From assembly GCF_036194065.1 (NCBI RefSeq), contig NZ_CP108095.1, positions 310,001 to 374,000 of the forward strand: a stretch of 64,000 nucleotides of DNA. The letters are read 5' to 3'. This DNA comes from Streptomyces sp. NBC_00239 (GTDB lineage Bacteria; Actinomycetota; Actinomycetes; Streptomycetales; Streptomycetaceae). Every line of letters begins with the position of its first letter. The stretch's first letter is position 1. A program made the position numbers and the translations under genes. Shown here piece by piece: positions 17,331 through 25,494 of the stretch. A model generated the notes under the pieces. That model had not been told where the DNA came from, searched no databases, and worked only from the letters and a program-made list of their open reading frames with translations.

Positions 17331-18859
17331 CCGCCCCTGCCATTACGACCTACCGGCCCGGCGAACGGGTCGGGAGGGACGGATTCCTCCCCTTGCTGCA
17401 CGCGGAATGGACCAAGTTCCGGACGGTCCGGGGCTGGGTGACCGGCATGATGGCGGCGGCACTGATGATGGTGCTGTTCGCCCTCCTCGTCGGGGTGGGC
17501 GGCGACCAGAAGGGCTCACCATCCGTGCCGATCGGGCCGGGCGGCGGGCCGGTCACCGACAGCTTCTACTTCGTGCACCAGCCGCTCACCGGAAACGGCA
17601 GCATCACCGTCTCCGTCTCCGCGCTCGAGAGCAGCATCCCCAAGGGCCCCGGGGACCTGCGGCCCGGCAGCGTGCCGTGGGCGAAGGCCGGGCTCATCAT
17701 CAAGCAGAGCACCCGCCAGGGATCGCCGTACGCGGCGATCATGGTCACCGGCAGCCACGGTGTGCGGATGCAGGACGGTTACGTCAACGACACGGCCGGA
17801 CCTCCCGGTCCGGTCTCGGCCGAGTCCCCCCGCCGGCTGCGGCTGGACCGCTCGGGCGACACGATCACCGGTTACGCCTCCACCGACGGCACGCATTGGA
17901 CCGAGGTGGGCACCGCGCAGGTGAGCGGGCTCGGATCGACCGCGCAGGTCGGGCTGTTCGTCGCCTCTCCGCCGGCCGTGGGCGGCGGGGGCACGGCAGG
18001 CAGTGTGTCCACGGCCACCTTCGGGGATCTCCGTACCCAGGGGGGCTGGGCCGGTGGCCACTGGACGGGCGGTCAGGTGGGAGCCGAATCCCCCAGCTTC
18101 GCCGGGTACCCGGAGAACGCCTCGGGTTCGCATCTGGGATCCGACGCCCGGTTCACGGTGACCGGTGCCGGCGACATAGCGCCCGCCGTCCGCGACAGCC
18201 TGCCGACCGGCGGCCACCTCCGGGACGTCCTCGCCGGCACGTTCGCCGCGCTGATCGCAGTGATCGTCGTGGGGGCGCTGTTCGTCACCGAGGAGTACCG
18301 GAACAAGATGATCCACCTCACCCTGGCCGCGCATCCGAGGCGGAGCCGGGTACTGGCAGCCAAGGCGATCGTGTTGTGGGCCGTCACCTTCGCCGCCGGG
18401 CTGGCGGGGGCGATCCTCGCAACTCCGCTCGGTGAGCGGCTCGCCCGGGACAACGGCGTCTACATCTTCCCGGTGTCGTCCTCGACCGAACTGCGGGTGG
18501 CGCTCGGCACCGCGGCGCTGCTCGCGACCGCCTCGGTCCTGGCCCTGGCCGTCGGCGCCATCCTCCGGCACAGTGCGGCCGCGGTCACCACCGTCGTCCT
18601 GGCCATCGTGCTCCCCTACATCCTGATCGCCATCCCGTTCATGCCCGCAAGCGTGTCGAAGACAGTGGCCACGGTGACACCGGGCGCGGCGTTCGCCGTC
18701 CAGCAGACGCTCATGCCGTATGGCCAGGTCGCAAGCAATTACACGCCCTACTACGGCTACTACCCGCTGGCGCCATGGGCCGGGTTCGCGGTCCTGGCCG
18801 GCTACGCCACGGTGAGCCTGGCCGTGGCCGGTGTCCTCCTCAACAGGAGGGACGCATGA
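17327..18859 (+). CDS. ABC exporter permease with large extracytoplasmic insert
   Basis: 510 residues from a GTG that overlaps the ATPase stop. It begins with the exporter permease hallmark LLHAEWTKFRTVRGW and a membrane segment at about 37-60. An unusually long, about 230-residue, hydrophilic insert follows with a beta-sandwich look (GLIIKQSTRQGSPYAAIMVT, SGDTITGYASTDGTHWTEVG), resembling DUF1349/concanavalin-type domains that bind sugars. The C-terminal 220 residues hold five hydrophobic segments, including EEYRNKMIHLTLAAHPRR, the motif of ABC-2 type permeases. The insert suggests that it senses or binds a wall component. Confidence 0.85.
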   Translation: MTAPAITTYRPGERVGRDGFLPLLHAEWTKFRTVRGWVTGMMAAALMMVLFALLVGVGGDQKGSPSVPIGPGGGPVTDSFYFVHQPLTGNGSITVSVSALESSIPKGPGDLRPGSVPWAKAGLIIKQSTRQGSPYAAIMVTGSHGVRMQDGYVNDTAGPPGPVSAESPRRLRLDRSGDTITGYASTDGTHWTEVGTAQVSGLGSTAQVGLFVASPPAVGGGGTAGSVSTATFGDLRTQGGWAGGHWTGGQVGAESPSFAGYPENASGSHLGSDARFTVTGAGDIAPAVRDSLPTGGHLRDVLAGTFAALIAVIVVGALFVTEEYRNKMIHLTLAAHPRRSRVLAAKAIVLWAVTFAAGLAGAILATPLGERLARDNGVYIFPVSSSTELRVALGTAALLATASVLALAVGAILRHSAAAVTTVVLAIVLPYILIAIPFMPASVSKTVATVTPGAAFAVQQTLMPYGQVASNYTPYYGYYPLAPWAGFAVLAGYATVSLAVAGVLLNRRDA

Positions 18860-19614
18860 GACGGGCCTTGCACGCGGAATGGACGAAGATGCGGACCGTC
18901 GCCGGCCCGCTGTGGCTGCTGCTCGGCGCCGTCGCGGCGACGGTGGCCCTGAGTGCCGTGGCGACCTCGGTGGTGCACTGCTCGGCCGGTGGCTGCGGCG
19001 GTGACACGACCAGGCTCGCCCTCACGGGCAGCTACCTCGGCCAGGCGCTGGTCGCCATGCTGGCTGTGCTGATCATCAGCGGCGAGTACAGCACGGGCAT
19101 GATCCGCACCACCCTGACGGCGGTGCCGCGGCGAGCCACCGTCTTCGCGGCCAAGGCCATCACGCTCACCGGCGTCGTGGCCGTCGGCGGGACGCTCGCC
19201 GTCCTCGGGTCGGTGCTCGCCGGGCGGCTCGTCCTGCCGGACCTCGGCGACCAGGCCCTGTCCTTGGCCGACGGGCCGACGCTGCGCGCGGTCTTCGGGA
19301 CGGTCCTCTACCTGATTCTGATCGGCCTTCTGAGCTTCGGCGTCGCGACCGCCGTGCGGGACTCGGCCACCGGCATCGGGGGCGTCCTCGGCCTGCTCTA
19401 CATCCTCCCCATCGTCTCCCAGACCGTCGGTGATCCGGACTGGCAGCGTCTGCTCCAGCAGGTCGGGCCGATGAGTGCCGGGCTCGCCGTCCAGGCCACC
19501 ACCGATCTCGGCGGCCTGCCCCTCAGCCCCTGGGCCGGCCTCGGAGTGACCGCGGGGTGGGCCGCCGCCGCACTCACAGCCGGTGGCCTGCTGCTCCGCA
19601 CACGCGACGCATAG
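18856..19614 (+). CDS. ABC-2 type permease subunit
   Basis: 252 residues with six hydrophobic segments. It opens with RRALHAEWTKMRTVAGP, like its upstream partner, and carries the family motif SGEYSTGMIRTTLTAVPRR. The ATG overlaps the upstream stop (ATGA), and CAGGAGG lies just before it. It is the third and last gene of the exporter operon, so the transporter is likely a heterodimer of the 510- and 252-residue permeases with an ATPase dimer. Confidence 0.9.
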   Translation: MRRALHAEWTKMRTVAGPLWLLLGAVAATVALSAVATSVVHCSAGGCGGDTTRLALTGSYLGQALVAMLAVLIISGEYSTGMIRTTLTAVPRRATVFAAKAITLTGVVAVGGTLAVLGSVLAGRLVLPDLGDQALSLADGPTLRAVFGTVLYLILIGLLSFGVATAVRDSATGIGGVLGLLYILPIVSQTVGDPDWQRLLQQVGPMSAGLAVQATTDLGGLPLSPWAGLGVTAGWAAAALTAGGLLLRTRDA

Positions 19615-19878
19615 CCAGGGGCCGGTTCTGCCGCGTCACGACTCCGTCGACCGTGGCGCCGGCTGAGCAGCCGCTCCGCGGGCGCCGGCCTGCCCTGGAA
19701 TCCAGCACGGCGGAGGTCGTCGCGTGGCGATCAACGGCGGATCGGCTTTACATGGTCGTGGGGGCGCCTTCCGGACGGTGCGCGCTCAGACCTGGTGTGT
19801 CGTTGAGGTGCATGCGTCGTGGGGACCCCTTCGCGAACGCCTTCACGTGCCTTCAGGCGACTCACCCAAGGAGTCTTC

Positions 19879-20814
19879 ATGCCGAACGCGAACGGTCCCC
19901 ACACGGCTGTATCCAACCAGCCGGAGGAGCTGACCACCGTCGTTGCGGAACAGCCGATCTTCGAAGGGCCCTCCGAGGGTGTGCAGGGCACCCCCACGGC
20001 CTTCACCTCCGACGGCCTGGAACAGGTGGCAGGTCACACCCGCAGCCTGTTCGAGGAATTGCCGGCCGAGACGTGGGTGGCGCCCATGGCGCCGCTGCGC
20101 GACATCGGGGAGGCGTCCTTCGGGCCCCCGGACATGCTGGAGACGGTGCACGCTCGCGACGACCGGGTCCAGATCACGGACACCACGAGCTACCCGTGGC
20201 GGGCCCACGCCTCGCTGCTCATCACCGCAGCCGACAACACCCAGTGGATCGGCACCGGTTGGTTCATCGGGCCGCACACGCTGATCACCGCGGGACACGT
20301 CGTGCACATCAAGAACAGCGGCGTACCCGGGCAGGACGGCTGGGTGAAGAGCATCCAGGTCATGCCGGGCCGCAACGGCACCGCCCTGCCCTTCGGCTCC
20401 GTCACCAGCACGAACTTCCGCTCTGTCACCGGCTGGACCAACAGCGGTGACGAGAACTTCGACTACGGCGCCATCATCATCCCCACCGAACTCGGCTCCA
20501 CCACCGGCTGGTTCGGATTCGGCGCCTGGCCGGATGCCGATCTCCTCAAGACCTCCGCCAACATCTCCGGATACCCGGGCGACAAGCCCACGGGCAGCCA
20601 GTGGTACGACGGCCGGGGCATCAGCTCGGTGAACCCCCTGAAGGTCTTCTATGACATCGACTCCTTCGGCGGGCAGAGCGGCAGCGCCGTCTACCACATC
20701 CACAACGGCGCCCGGTACGGCATCGCGGTCCACGCCTACGGCGGCGCCTCGGTCAACTCCGGAACCCGCATCACCAAGGAAGTCTTCACCAACCTGCAGC
20801 TCTGGAAGGCGTGA
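19879..20814 (+). CDS. Trypsin-fold (S1B/V8-like) serine peptidase without a signal peptide
   Basis: 311 residues. The catalytic triad is visible: His140 in TLITAGHVV, Asp195 in ENFDYGAII, and Ser267 in GGQSGSAVY. It is of the glutamyl-endopeptidase/V8 type. AAGGAG at 19868-19873 fixes the ATG. The first 100 residues are acidic and hydrophilic with no signal sequence (NQPEELTTVVAEQPIFEGPS), so it either works in the cytosol or leaves by a non-Sec route; that N-terminus could be a propeptide. A small carboxypeptidase-regulatory-like domain gene follows after 9 bases and is probably its partner. Confidence 0.82.
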   Translation: MPNANGPHTAVSNQPEELTTVVAEQPIFEGPSEGVQGTPTAFTSDGLEQVAGHTRSLFEELPAETWVAPMAPLRDIGEASFGPPDMLETVHARDDRVQITDTTSYPWRAHASLLITAADNTQWIGTGWFIGPHTLITAGHVVHIKNSGVPGQDGWVKSIQVMPGRNGTALPFGSVTSTNFRSVTGWTNSGDENFDYGAIIIPTELGSTTGWFGFGAWPDADLLKTSANISGYPGDKPTGSQWYDGRGISSVNPLKVFYDIDSFGGQSGSAVYHIHNGARYGIAVHAYGGASVNSGTRITKEVFTNLQLWKA

Positions 20815-20823
20815 CCCCGGCCC

Positions 20824-21111
20824 ATGAGCGCAGACGGTGGCGGCGGCCGTGCCTACCGGATCACTGGAACGGTGCTCGACGCGCACGGTGATCCGGTGCC
20901 GGGTGTCGCCGTCGCCATCGCCGACGGACCCGGGCCCTTCCCCGACATCGCCGCCCTGACCGGCGCCGACGGCCGGTTCTCGCTCTCCGTGTCCACCGAG
21001 GGCGTCTACACGGTGCAGGGCACGGCGGCCGACGGACGAAGCGCCCGGGCCTCGGTCGAGGTCAGCGCCGGAGGAACGCCCCCGGCCTCAGCGGAGCTTC
21101 GGCTTGGTTGA
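20824..21111 (+). CDS. Small carboxypeptidase-regulatory-like (transthyretin-fold) protein
   Basis: 95 residues forming a single CarboxypepD_reg-like beta-sandwich: YRITGTVLDAHGDPVPGVAV, ALTGADGRFSLSV, GVYTVQGTAADGRSA. No signal peptide. It starts 9 bases after the serine peptidase gene and is likely translated with it, so it may be a detached accessory or inhibitory domain of that protease. The 3' end lies within a bidirectional terminator. Confidence 0.75.
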   Translation: MSADGGGGRAYRITGTVLDAHGDPVPGVAVAIADGPGPFPDIAALTGADGRFSLSVSTEGVYTVQGTAADGRSARASVEVSAGGTPPASAELRLG

Positions 21112-21149
21112 GCCGCCGCCACACACAACCGCCTCCTCGGCGGCTCAAC
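21107..21149. terminator. Bidirectional terminator between convergent genes
   Basis: A 12-bp perfect inverted repeat (arms 21107-21118 and 21138-21149, 19-base loop) covers the last codons of both converging genes. Confidence 0.7.
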
Positions 21150-21663
21150 TCTCCGGATGTGCCGCGTCCTCCAAGGGGAAGGCCATCACGCTGACGCCCA
21201 GGGGGTTCGTGCCCGGCGCGTGCGGTGGTCGTGCGGCCTCGTGGAGTTCGACGGCGAGTTCGGTGAGGCGTCGACGGACGTCCTGCCAGGTCTCGGGGTC
21301 CACCCACAGCTCGGCGTCGACGGTCACGCCCTCGCTCCGCTCGAGCCGGCGACCGGCACGCTCGCGGAGCGCGTTCGCCATGATCTCGGCCAGCATCGGG
21401 GTCCCGCCGAGCTGGTCGGACAACGGCGTGCCCTGGACGGTGCGGTAGCGGCGCTCCCCGCCGCCGCGACGAACGCGCTCCTCCGCCAGCTCGACCAGGC
21501 CCACCGCGTCCAGGCGCCGCAGATGCTGGCTGGCCAACGCGTGCGAGACGTCCAGCTCTCGTGAGAGTTCGGCGGTCGACATGGGCCCGGGCCACATGAG
21601 GCTGAGCATCCGGAGCCGCAGAGGGTGGGCGAGTGCGCGCAGTACGGGGTCGGTGTCGGTCAC
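21145..21663 (-). CDS. ArsR-like winged-helix transcriptional regulator
   Basis: 172 residues. N-terminal HTH: VLRALAHPLRLRMLSLMW, MSTAELSRELDVSHALASQH-LRRL, then the wing (ERRYRTVQGTPL). The C-terminal half is a helical ligand-binding or dimer domain (EIMANALRERAGRRLERSEG, ELWVDPETWQDVRRRLTEL), as in the Streptomyces HTH_20 proteins. No metal-binding cysteines. It lies 12 bases after the MarR-like gene and is probably co-transcribed with it from the MerR-type promoter. Confidence 0.82.
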   Translation of the reverse strand: MTDTDPVLRALAHPLRLRMLSLMWPGPMSTAELSRELDVSHALASQHLRRLDAVGLVELAEERVRRGGGERRYRTVQGTPLSDQLGGTPMLAEIMANALRERAGRRLERSEGVTVDAELWVDPETWQDVRRRLTELAVELHEAARPPHAPGTNPLGVSVMAFPLEDAAHPES

Positions 21664-21675
21664 ACAAATCGTGTT

Positions 21676-22143
21676 TCAGGCGGCCGGCCCGCCCGCGTTG
21701 CGGATCAGCCGCTGGAGCACCTTCAGCGTGGTGATGTACTCGGAGTCGTCGATGCCCTCGTGCAAGGCAGCGCGGATCGCGGGTGCATTGCGGGCGAGGT
21801 CGACGCGGGCCTTTTCGCCTTCCTCGGTAAGCCACAGCCGGTGCTCGGCATCCAGGGTCAGCCAGCCGCGCTCCACGAGCACTGCGGACTCCGCCGCCAA
21901 GTCGTCCTCGGGCCGAATGTAGGAGCTCATGGCCTTCTGCAGCTCGGACAGCGTCATCCCCCGGCCATCAGGGGAGATGTCGTTCTCCGACAGGTTGCGC
22001 AGCAGCCAGAACTGGGGCTGCGTGTAACCCTTCTCAGCCTGGCGGGCGCGGGTGTAGGCGATGAGCGCCTCGTAGGCGACGCCGGTCCAGTAGGCAGCGG
22101 GCTGTCCGACGAGGTCGGCATCGGAGATCTGCTGGGTGGTCAT
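21676..22143 (-). CDS. MarR-family winged-helix regulator
   Basis: 155 residues. Pattern of a MarR protein: YWTGVAYEALIAYTRARQAE (helix 1), GYTQPQFWLLRNL, TLSELQKAMSSYI (recognition region), LVERGWLTLDAEHRLWLTEEG (wing) and a C-terminal dimer helix. GAGGAGGACATGCC precedes the ATG. It is the first gene behind a promoter with a SoxR/MerR-like operator, so its expression probably answers a MerR-family activator encoded elsewhere. Confidence 0.82.
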   Translation of the reverse strand: MTTQQISDADLVGQPAAYWTGVAYEALIAYTRARQAEKGYTQPQFWLLRNLSENDISPDGRGMTLSELQKAMSSYIRPEDDLAAESAVLVERGWLTLDAEHRLWLTEEGEKARVDLARNAPAIRAALHEGIDDSEYITTLKVLQRLIRNAGGPAA

Positions 22144-22204
22144 GGCATGTCCTCCTCATGGCTGTTCGGGTGCTGAGTTTGCACGCCGCGCAGCTCGTAC
22201 GGAG

Positions 22205-22238
22205 ACCGTAAAACCTCAAGTCCCCTTGAGGTCAAGCC
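22205..22238 (-). promoter_or_regulatory. MerR/SoxR-type promoter with 19-base spacer
   Basis: On the minus strand a -35 TTGACC is followed by 19 bases and a -10 TACGGT. The spacer holds the palindrome ACCTCAAG-N4-CTTGAGGT (22213-22232), the exact half-site and spacing of the classic SoxR box. The over-long spacer is the hallmark of promoters twisted open by MerR-family activators. It points at the MarR gene 65-70 bases downstream. Confidence 0.65.
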
Positions 22239-22284
22239 TGGGCCGCGTCGTAGGGAGGCGTCGTACGGAGGGTCCTCGACCCGA

Positions 22285-23073
22285 TCACGCGTGGGCGCGG
22301 CAGAACTCTCGGATGGCGCGGTTGAACCGCTCCGGTGTCTCGAGGTTGCTGACATGCCCCACGCCGGGGAGCACCACAAGCTCGGTGTCCGGAATCGCAT
22401 CCTCGAACGCATGGGCGACAGTCATGGGTGACCGCACATCGAGCTCGCCCCAGAGGAGCAGGGTCGGCACCGTGATCTCGGGAAGCAGGTCGCGCTGGTC
22501 GGCTTCGGCCATGATGAACAGCTCCGCTCCCAGGGTTTCCGGCCGCACGTCGTCGTCCATCGCGTCGAGCAACGGCACGAACGCGGCGGGAGGGTCACCG
22601 GCGAACAGCCCTGGCAAGGTCGGATCGAACCGCTCCCGGGGCACCGCGAGCATCTGCTTGACCCCCTCAACGCGGGCCGCCACCTCCGCCGGCGGCAGCG
22701 AGCCCTTCCACCCGGCGTAGGTGTCGGCCAGGATCAGCGTCCTGACCAGCTCCGGGCGGTGGCGATACAGCTCCAGCGCGACCGTCCCGCCCCAGGAGAG
22801 CCCGGCAACGTGGGCCGGGCCAAGCCTCAGCGCCTCGATCACGGCGGCGAGGCAGTGCGCGAAGTCCGCCAGGCCGAAGCCGGCCGGCAGATCGGAGGAA
22901 CGCCCCGCGCCCGGCTCGTCCCACGCCACCACGGTGAACTCATCTTCCAGGCCCGCGAGTTGCGGCTGCCACATGCGGCCGTCCACGCCCGCTCCGTGCA
23001 CGAGAACCAGGGGCGGCCCGTGACCCACGCGCGCGTAGGCGACCTCGACCCCGCCAACCTGCATCGTTGCCAT
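22285..23073 (-). CDS. Alpha/beta hydrolase (enol-lactonase-like)
   Basis: 262 residues with a complete fold and triad: oxyanion strand LVLVHGAG, nucleophile Ser93 in GLSWGG, Asp in LLWGELDVRSP, and His in LPGVGHVSNLETPE. It is closest in look to 3-oxoadipate enol-lactonase/epoxide hydrolase-like cytosolic enzymes. The substrate cannot be told from sequence. It shares the divergent 140-base gap with the MarR gene only in part, since both are on the minus strand, and probably has its own promoter. Confidence 0.82.
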   Translation of the reverse strand: MATMQVGGVEVAYARVGHGPPLVLVHGAGVDGRMWQPQLAGLEDEFTVVAWDEPGAGRSSDLPAGFGLADFAHCLAAVIEALRLGPAHVAGLSWGGTVALELYRHRPELVRTLILADTYAGWKGSLPPAEVAARVEGVKQMLAVPRERFDPTLPGLFAGDPPAAFVPLLDAMDDDVRPETLGAELFIMAEADQRDLLPEITVPTLLLWGELDVRSPMTVAHAFEDAIPDTELVVLPGVGHVSNLETPERFNRAIREFCRAHA

Positions 23074-23180
23074 GACACCAGGCTAGGCGCGGCCGCGGAC
23101 GGTGTCGCGGCGTGCGGCCCGGGTGCGGGCCTGCTGCCGGAGCTTCAGGGGCACAGGGCGAGGCGAGTGGAGCGCTTTCC

Positions 23181-23395
23181 TTACCCGCTCTTGGCCGGGT
23201 CGGCCCGCTGCCAGGCGGCCTCGCGCAGCAACCGCAGGCCGTTGAGGCCGACGAGGACCGTGGAGCCCTCGTGGCCGAGGACGCCGAGCGGGAGGGGCAG
23301 GTGCCCGGCGAGGTCCCAGATCACCAGGGCGGAGATGAACACCGAAGCGATCACCAGGTTCTGCACGACCAGGCGCCGGGCCGCGCGGGGCCTCG
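23181..23395 (-). pseudogene. C-terminal fragment of a heavy-metal P-type ATPase
   Basis: About 70 residues (RRLVVQNLVIASVFISALVI, GHLPLPLGVLGHEGSTVLVG, LNGLRLLR) match the last two membrane helices of CadA/ZntA-type P1B-ATPases, whose usual length is over 600 residues. Everything upstream is missing: at about 23395 the sequence switches to another gene fragment on the opposite strand. It is a non-functional remnant. Confidence 0.7.
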
Positions 23396-23686
23396 CTCGT
23401 CATCGTCGACGGCGGCACCGAGCATCCGATCACGGTCCGGGGCGTCATCGGCGCCTCCGTCGTCCCGCTGGTCGTCGGGACAGGCGCTGCCTTCTTGATG
23501 GCCTTGTGGAAGCCGGTCTTCCTGCGGATCGCGCAGTTCGTGGGCGGTGGGCTGGCACTGTTGCCGACTGCCGGCCCGCTCTCGTCCGGCGCCGACGGCG
23601 GCACCGTCGCAGCCCTGTCCCTCATGCACATCACCCTCGCCGTGGCGGTCGTCACCACCCTGCAGCTCCACCGCCGCCACCGCTGA
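23395..23686 (+). pseudogene. C-terminal fragment of a DUF6069-like membrane protein
   Basis: About 96 codons are open from the breakpoint (SLVIVDGGTEHPITVRG, VVPLVVGTGAAFLMALW, ALSLMHITLAVAVVTTLQ), with three hydrophobic segments in the pattern of the four-helix DUF6069 proteins. The first helix is gone. The break abuts the P-type ATPase fragment, so one recombination joined two truncated genes back to back. Confidence 0.5.
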
Positions 23687-23762
23687 GCTTGCTGCTACCG
23701 GTCTGACCACGAACGACACCCCGAACGTGATCACCCGTACGGAGATTCCGGCCGGCCGGGCC

Positions 23763-24731
23763 TCAGCTCATCCCGGGCGATCCGCTGGTCCGCCGGTCCG
23801 CGAGGCCGCGCTGTCCCGACCAGGAGGAGCCGTTGTACGAGGACCACCAGATGTGGTCGTCGGTCCCCGCGCCGCGCCAGGCCATGTACAGGCGGCCGGC
23901 TCCGCTGCCCAGGGCCGGGTAGTTCGCGGTGCGCCGGTCCGCCAGCACCATCTGGGGGGACCAGGAGGTGCCGTTGAACGTGGACCACCAGATGTGGTCG
24001 TCGGGTCCGGTGCCGCGCCAGGCCATCACCAGGGTCCGGCCGTGGGTTCCCAGGGTGGGCCAGGCGGCGGTGCGCCGGTCGTCGAGGACCCTCTGGCCGG
24101 ACCAGGAGGTGCCGTTGAACGTGGACCACCAGATGCGGTCGTCGGTCCCCGCGCCACGCCAGGCCATCACCAGCCTGCCGTTGGCCGAGCCCAGGGCCGG
24201 CGCCCCCACCGCGCGCCGGTCGTCGAGGACCCGCTGGGCGGACCAGGAGGTGCCGTTGAAGGTGGACCACCAGATGTGGTTGTCGGGCTGGGCCCCGCGC
24301 CAGGCCATCAGCAGCTTACCGTTCACCACGCCGACCGCCGGCGCGTAGGTGGTGCGCCGGTCGGCCAGCTGCCGCGGGCTGCTCCAGCGCTGGCCGTCGT
24401 ACCGCGACCACCAGATGTGGTTGTCGGCTCCGTAGCCGCGCCACACCATGTAGGCCCGGCCGTTGAGGTAGGCGAGGTCGGGCTCCCTGGCGGTGCTGGC
24501 CGGGAACCCCTGCTGGAGGGTCCACCGCCCGTTCACCAGGCGGGACCAGTAGATCCTCGGGTCGTTGCCGGTCCCCCGCCACGCCATGTACGCGGTGTCC
24601 GGCGCCTGCGTGGCGGCCTCGGCGCCCGTCGGCGCCACGCCCGTCAGCGCGCCGGTGAGCGTGGCCGTCAGCACGCCCAGAGCCAGCAGCGCGGCGACCG
24701 GGCCCGTGCGCCGTGTCGCGTTCCTCGCCAT
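23763..24731 (-). CDS. Secreted six-repeat beta-propeller/lectin-like protein
   Basis: 322 residues. The signal peptide ends near TGAEAA (residue 40). The mature chain is six repeats of about 42 residues, each with the core (Y/L/V)M(A/V)WRG, a variable turn (GTDDHI, GADNHI), IWWS, (T/S)(F/Y)NG(T/S)SWS and LxDRRT. This is the pattern of sialidase-like or PLL-type lectin propellers, with no catalytic Asp box. Repeats 3-6 are nearly identical at the DNA level, a sign of recent expansion. GAGGAAGAGG precedes the ATG at 24731. It is likely a secreted glycan binder, standing between two regions of broken genes. Confidence 0.75.
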   Translation of the reverse strand: MARNATRRTGPVAALLALGVLTATLTGALTGVAPTGAEAATQAPDTAYMAWRGTGNDPRIYWSRLVNGRWTLQQGFPASTAREPDLAYLNGRAYMVWRGYGADNHIWWSRYDGQRWSSPRQLADRRTTYAPAVGVVNGKLLMAWRGAQPDNHIWWSTFNGTSWSAQRVLDDRRAVGAPALGSANGRLVMAWRGAGTDDRIWWSTFNGTSWSGQRVLDDRRTAAWPTLGTHGRTLVMAWRGTGPDDHIWWSTFNGTSWSPQMVLADRRTANYPALGSGAGRLYMAWRGAGTDDHIWWSSYNGSSWSGQRGLADRRTSGSPGMS

Positions 24732-24975
24732 GATCGCCTCTTCCTCCCCGCATCGGTCTCCGACCGGGGCAGTCAACTCCTGCGGCGACGGGCGGGACAA
24801 GGTCGCACGGGCAGGCGGATGGCCATGCACGTTGCCTGGACGGGCAGTCGGCGCCCGGGACACACCGAGCGCCTTGATGCAGGCGGCCTGCCGGAATCCT
24901 TGGAGAGGACATGCCGCCGAGGCCCGTCCACGTCATCATCAAGCCGGTCGCCGGCGCCGCGGCCGCCGCGAGGGC

Positions 24976-25314
24976 TCACGGGCGCGGCCCACGGCTGCCG
25001 GACTCGCGGAGGATGCCCGAGCAGGCAAGGGCGACGGCACCGGGCAGGCCGTTGGCGACGGGGTACGGGCTCAGGTCCCAGGCCGCGACGCGGGCGGTGC
25101 GGCGGGGCAGGAGCGGGCCTTCGGGGCCGAGCAGGCCGCCCACCGTGACGAGGGGTTCGCCCCGGCGGGGGCTGAGGGCCGCCACGGTTTCGGCCAACAG
25201 GTCGGCGGCCTCGGCGAGGATCCGCTCCGCGACGTGGTCGCCGTCCGCCGCCGCGGCGACCACGACGGGGCAGAGCCGGGCCAGTTGGACGGGTTCGGAT
25301 GCGGCACGTGCGCC
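24976..25314 (-). pseudogene. 3' fragment of a BadF/BadG-type N-acetylglucosamine kinase
   Basis: The minus frame reads the last 110 residues of an ASKHA kinase of the BcrAD_BadFG family (ARLCPVVVAAAADGDHVAER, LVTVGGLLGPEGPLL, PVANGLPGAVALA). ATP- and sugar-binding N-terminal parts are absent. The break at 25314/25315 joins it directly to a copy of a piece of the PI-phospholipase gene. Confidence 0.65.
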
Positions 25315-25494
25315 GACGGCCACGAAGCCGGACACGTTCGACGGCAAGGGCTACTTCTGGATCAAGGCCAGCAACGGCAAGTGCCTGACCATGCCCTACA
25401 ACAACGGCGTCGCGCCGGCCGCCGGCACCCAGCTGTTCTGGTGGCCCTGTGAGACCCGCTGGTTCTCGGGCAGCCAGATGTGGAACGTCATGCC
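25315..25494 (+). repeat. 180-bp copy of an internal segment of the PI-phospholipase gene
   Basis: Bases 25315-25494 match 62284-62463 at 179 of 180 positions by direct comparison; the single difference is C at 25369 against G at 62338. In the source gene this codes residues about 406-465 (TKPDTFDGKGYFWIKA, WWPCETRWFSG). Here it sits between a kinase fragment and a truncated dehydrogenase, with no IS ends or target duplication visible. Confidence 0.95.

Noticed and set aside
24911..25489. A real protein N-terminus on the plus strand leading into the SDR fragment
   Set aside because: This part is antisense to a recognisable kinase C-terminus and then enters the duplicated phospholipase piece; the open frame is accidental.
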